A stretch of DNA of 35,392 bases. Origin: Succinivibrio faecicola. GTDB taxonomy: Bacteria; Pseudomonadota; Gammaproteobacteria; Enterobacterales; Succinivibrionaceae. The stretch spans positions 1 through 35,392 of the forward strand of contig NZ_JAGFNY010000022.1 in NCBI RefSeq assembly GCF_019448115.1, given 5' to 3'. Positions 32,769-35,392 of this stretch are shown here, in pieces. The notes beneath the pieces are model-generated. The model did not search any database, was not told where the DNA came from, and was given only the letters and a program-made list of their open reading frames with translations. Made by a program: the position numbers and the translations under genes. Positions within the stretch are counted from its first letter, which is position 1. Each line of letters begins with the position of its first letter.

Positions 32769-34466
32769 CTACATCTTATGTCCCATTTCATAGGAGTGCT
32801 CGTGTACGTCTGTTACAGCACGTCCTGATGGATCGTTCATCTGAGCAAACTTAGCATCCCAGGCAATTGCAGTTGGGGTAGAGCATGCAACTGACTTACC
32901 ATAAGGTACGGTCTTGACGGCAGATGGAAGTTTGAACAGATCTTCAAAGATTTCTCTGTAAAGGTAAGCTTCCTTTGTTACAGGAGTATTTACAGGGAAT
33001 CTTGTTTCTCTTTGTGCAAACTTTCTGTCAGAAACCTGCTGCTCAGCATAATCTCTTAGAGCATCGATCCATGAATATCCTACGCCATCAGAGAACTGTT
33101 CTTTCTGTCTCCATAGAACTTCTTCTGGTAACATGCCTTCAAAAGCTTCACGAAGAGGTTTCTTTTCGATAACATCGCCACGGCACATCTTGCCTTCTGG
33201 ATTAAAGTGCATAGCAATATCAAGGAATTTCTTGTCAAGGAATGGTACACGACCTTCTACACCCCAGGCCATAAGAGACTTGTTTGCTCTTAAGCAGTCA
33301 TAAAGATGTAACTGATCAAGTTTTCTTACCAGCTCTTCGTGCATTTCCTTTGAATCAGGTGCCTTATGGAAGTATAGGTAACCACCAAAGATTTCATCTG
33401 AGCCTTCACCTGATAAAACCATCTTGATGCCCATAGCCTTGATATATCTTGCCATCAGATACATAGGAGTTGAAGCTCTGATGGTTGTTACATCATATGT
33501 TTCAATATGATAGATAACATCACGAAGTGCATCGATACCTTCTTGAACAGTGTAGTGGATCTCGTGGTGAACTGTACCAAGATAGTCAGCAACAACCTTT
33601 GCCTTCTTTAAGTCTGGTGCACCTTCAAGACCGATTGCAAAAGAGTGCAGTCTTGGGAACCAGGCATCTGTCTTGCCATCATCTTCAATACGCTTTTGTG
33701 CATAATATTTTGCAATAGCACTGATAACTGATGAATCAAGACCGCCTGATAAAAGAACACCATATGGTACGTCACACATAAGCTGGCGTCTTACAGCATC
33801 CATAAGTCCTTCTTTTAAGGTGCTTACATCAGCCTTGTCATTCTTAACGTTATCATACTCAAACCAGTCACGCTTGTAGTACTGCTTGAATTCGTAGTCA
33901 CCACCCTTGGTGTAAATATAATGACGTGGAGGGAATTCCTTTACTGTATCACAGACATTTACCAATGCTTTCATTTCTGAAGCAATGTAGAAACGGCCTT
34001 CACGATCAGAACCTACATACATTGGGTTGATACCCATATGATCACGTGCTGCAAAGATTGTATCGTCTTCTTCATCATAGATGACAAAAGCAAAGTCACC
34101 TACTAGACGATCAACAAAGTTCTTGCCGGTTCTTTTAAACTCTTCATACAGAGGAAGAATAACCTCACAGTCAGAGCCAGTTTTGAATTTATAGTCTACA
34201 GTTAATTCTTCCTTTAACTGCTTGTGATTGTAGATCTCACCATTAACAGCCAGAATGTGCTTGCGGTTTTCATTATACAGTGGCTGAGCTCCATTCTGAG
34301 GGTCAACGATTGACAGTCTCTCATGCACAATAATTGCGCTCTTGCCCTGATAAATACCTTCCCAGTCTGGTCCACGATGAAGCTGTAGTCTTGAATTCTC
34401 GAGTGCAACCTGTCGTAGAGCTTCGGGATGTTCTTTAATATCAAATATTCCGAATATAGAACACAT
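32769..34466 (-). CDS. asnB: Asparagine synthase (glutamine-hydrolysing)
   Basis: 565 residues, near the 554 of E. coli AsnB. Cys2 (MCSIFGIFD) is the glutaminase nucleophile, with RGPDWEG and NGEIYNH in the same class II amidotransferase domain. The synthetase domain has the PP-loop SGGLDSS (240-246) and SGEGSDEIFGGYLYF. It forms Asn from Asp, ATP and Gln. The gene stands alone with a ribosome site AAAGGAT before ATG. No frame damage is seen. It is not next to a NAGGN operon, so it is the ordinary biosynthetic enzyme. Confidence 0.97.
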   Translation of the reverse strand: MCSIFGIFDIKEHPEALRQVALENSRLQLHRGPDWEGIYQGKSAIIVHERLSIVDPQNGAQPLYNENRKHILAVNGEIYNHKQLKEELTVDYKFKTGSDCEVILPLYEEFKRTGKNFVDRLVGDFAFVIYDEEDDTIFAARDHMGINPMYVGSDREGRFYIASEMKALVNVCDTVKEFPPRHYIYTKGGDYEFKQYYKRDWFEYDNVKNDKADVSTLKEGLMDAVRRQLMCDVPYGVLLSGGLDSSVISAIAKYYAQKRIEDDGKTDAWFPRLHSFAIGLEGAPDLKKAKVVADYLGTVHHEIHYTVQEGIDALRDVIYHIETYDVTTIRASTPMYLMARYIKAMGIKMVLSGEGSDEIFGGYLYFHKAPDSKEMHEELVRKLDQLHLYDCLRANKSLMAWGVEGRVPFLDKKFLDIAMHFNPEGKMCRGDVIEKKPLREAFEGMLPEEVLWRQKEQFSDGVGYSWIDALRDYAEQQVSDRKFAQRETRFPVNTPVTKEAYLYREIFEDLFKLPSAVKTVPYGKSVACSTPTAIAWDAKFAQMNDPSGRAVTDVHEHSYEMGHKM

Positions 34467-34819
34467 ATACTATCCTTTAGCTGTTGTTATAGTATGGCTA
34501 AAAAAGGTGCCATTTCATCTGCAAAAAATGTTAGCACAGCCATTTGCACTATTATTGAAAAGTGTATTTTTGGTGCACTTTTATGTATAAAATGTTGTAT
34601 ATTCAGGCATTTTTAAGATAAATAGTAATAAAAATATTTATAAATCAATGATATAATTTTAAAATTATCATGCATAAAATTAGTGCATTGAGATCACTTA
34701 TGGTGAAAATGTAGCATTTTTGTCTTTTGTGTGGAAATTTTATAAGCCTGTTATTCAGATTTCTTTTTAATCTTCAAAAAAGTAGAGCTTTTTAATGTCT
34801 CCTAAATGGTCTTTATTAA

Positions 34820-35033
34820 GTACAATTCATTATTGTTGAAAATCTCGAAAGTGATCCGTCGATCTCAGTCGAAGTTGATCTGTCTTTTATAATATTTAAA
34901 AAAATATGCAGATCTGGTAATTACTGTAAACGATGGATTAGAGGATGAATGCACCTATTTAACTTTATCTAGCAAGAATTCCCCCGCCTCTATAGGCGGT
35001 TGGGATGAATTGCTCCATAGTGGCTGTAAATAA
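34820..35033 (+). pseudogene. Possible frameshifted gene remnant
   Basis: One frame reads FIIVENLESDPSISVEVDL up to a run of seven A; the next frame then reads YADLVITVNDGLEDECTYL and ends at TAA (35031). If the run were six A the two would join. No start and no recognised family. The distal third overlaps the hairpin of the mobile element. The rest of the gap, 34467-34819, is AT-rich and shows nothing I can support beyond the asnB leader. Confidence 0.25.
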
Positions 35034-35392
35034 TATTGAATTATATTAAAATATAATTAGACGATATATTGTGAATAGGTTATTATTCGATGGAATTTGA
35101 TGGTAATGCTCATTCAGTCTTTTTATTGAATTATCATTTGATTCTGGTTGTAAAATATAGAAGAAAGGTATTTGATAACAGAATATCGCAGAGAGCTAAA
35201 GAAATATTTTCCAGAATTGCCCCAAGTTACAATATCACTCTGCAGGAGAGGGGCCACGACCTAGATCATGTTCATATATTGTTCCGAGCACATCCAAAGA
35301 GCGCAATTAGTAAATCATACCCAAGATCTTAGTAACTATTTGAAAATCAAGGGTATTTATAAAATTACTACCTGACAGCCAATCTGTAGGTA
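34976..35392 (+). mobile_element. Partial IS200/IS605-family element
   Basis: A 6-bp GC hairpin CCGCCT-CTAT-AGGCGG (34984-34999) lies about 90 bases before a Y1-transposase reading frame, as at the left end of IS200/IS605 elements. The left limit is approximate. The right part is degraded or lies beyond the window. Confidence 0.55.
35090..35332 (+). pseudogene. Truncated IS200-type TnpA (Y1/HUH transposase)
   Basis: 80 residues. It starts as IS200 TnpA (SVFLLNYHLILVVKYRRKVF) and keeps the HUH metal motif HVHILFRAHPKS, then diverges after AISK and stops. Full-length enzymes have about 140-150 residues, with the catalytic Tyr in the missing half. No continuation was found in other frames to 35392, so the gene is truncated rather than merely frameshifted. 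Confidence 0.78.

Noticed and set aside
1-35392. CRISPR array
   Set aside because: No set of regularly spaced direct repeats was seen; the only long direct repeat is the two-copy operator at 41 and 1496.

Overview
The window looks like chromosomal DNA of a low-GC, probably strictly anaerobic gammaproteobacterium, most likely a gut or rumen Succinivibrionaceae relative. The pointers are a DusC-type tRNA-dihydrouridine synthase, a CCA-encoding tRNA-Gly almost identical to the E. coli gene, a gammaproteobacterial protease/7TM-transglutaminase/ATP-grasp trio, TatABC, a flagellin, and a stand-alone piece of the anaerobic (class III) ribonucleotide reductase. The taxon is inferred from protein resemblance only; no rRNA is present.

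Layout. (1) 1-1770: a Schlafen-AlbA/HATPase regulator behind a palindromic operator; a 37-bp copy of that operator lies on each side of the gene. (2) 1770-5585 (minus): a three-gene operon for a retropepsin-like protease, an inactive transglutaminase fused to 7 TM helices, and a RimK-like ATP-grasp ligase. (3) 5586-7715: a Fur-box-like palindrome, a 55-residue protein that matches only the glycyl-radical tail of NrdD, an outer-membrane barrel protein and an OB-fold-like periplasmic protein. (4) 7730-10716: a MYG1-type nuclease, dusC with a coupled secreted protein, and an unknown gene that may be leaderless. (5) 10873-14765 (minus): a flagellin with four cysteines, tatC-tatB-tatA (tatA is only 58 residues), and a Tat-exported HD-domain protein next to the Tat translocase. 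(6) 14911-15963: tRNA-Gly(GCC) with a near-consensus promoter and terminator, and a RibD-C-like reductase. (7) 16346-25076 (minus): nine overlapping genes in the order trbB-C-D-E-F-G-I-J-L, a P-type (IncP Tra2-like) type IV secretion system with no relaxase, coupling protein or lipoprotein subunit in the window. (8) 25270-29874: a zinc-ribbon membrane protein with its own operator, an AAA-like/PD-(D/E)XK protein and a large unknown helical protein. (9) 29900-32582: a decayed lipoprotein-like gene split by an intact IS607-family element (serine recombinase plus TnpB with a probable omega RNA). (10) 32769-35392: asnB, a non-coding or decayed stretch, and a truncated IS200/IS605 element at the window end.

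The best candidates for something little described are the stand-alone NrdD glycyl-radical peptide under a Fur-like site (by analogy a spare part like GrcA/YfiD, but for ribonucleotide reductase), the orphan trb-type secretion cluster, and the Tat-exported HD hydrolase beside tatABC. The IS607 insertion is also useful: the empty site can be rebuilt to the base and restores the interrupted reading frame, which gives the guide and the flank for TnpB directly.
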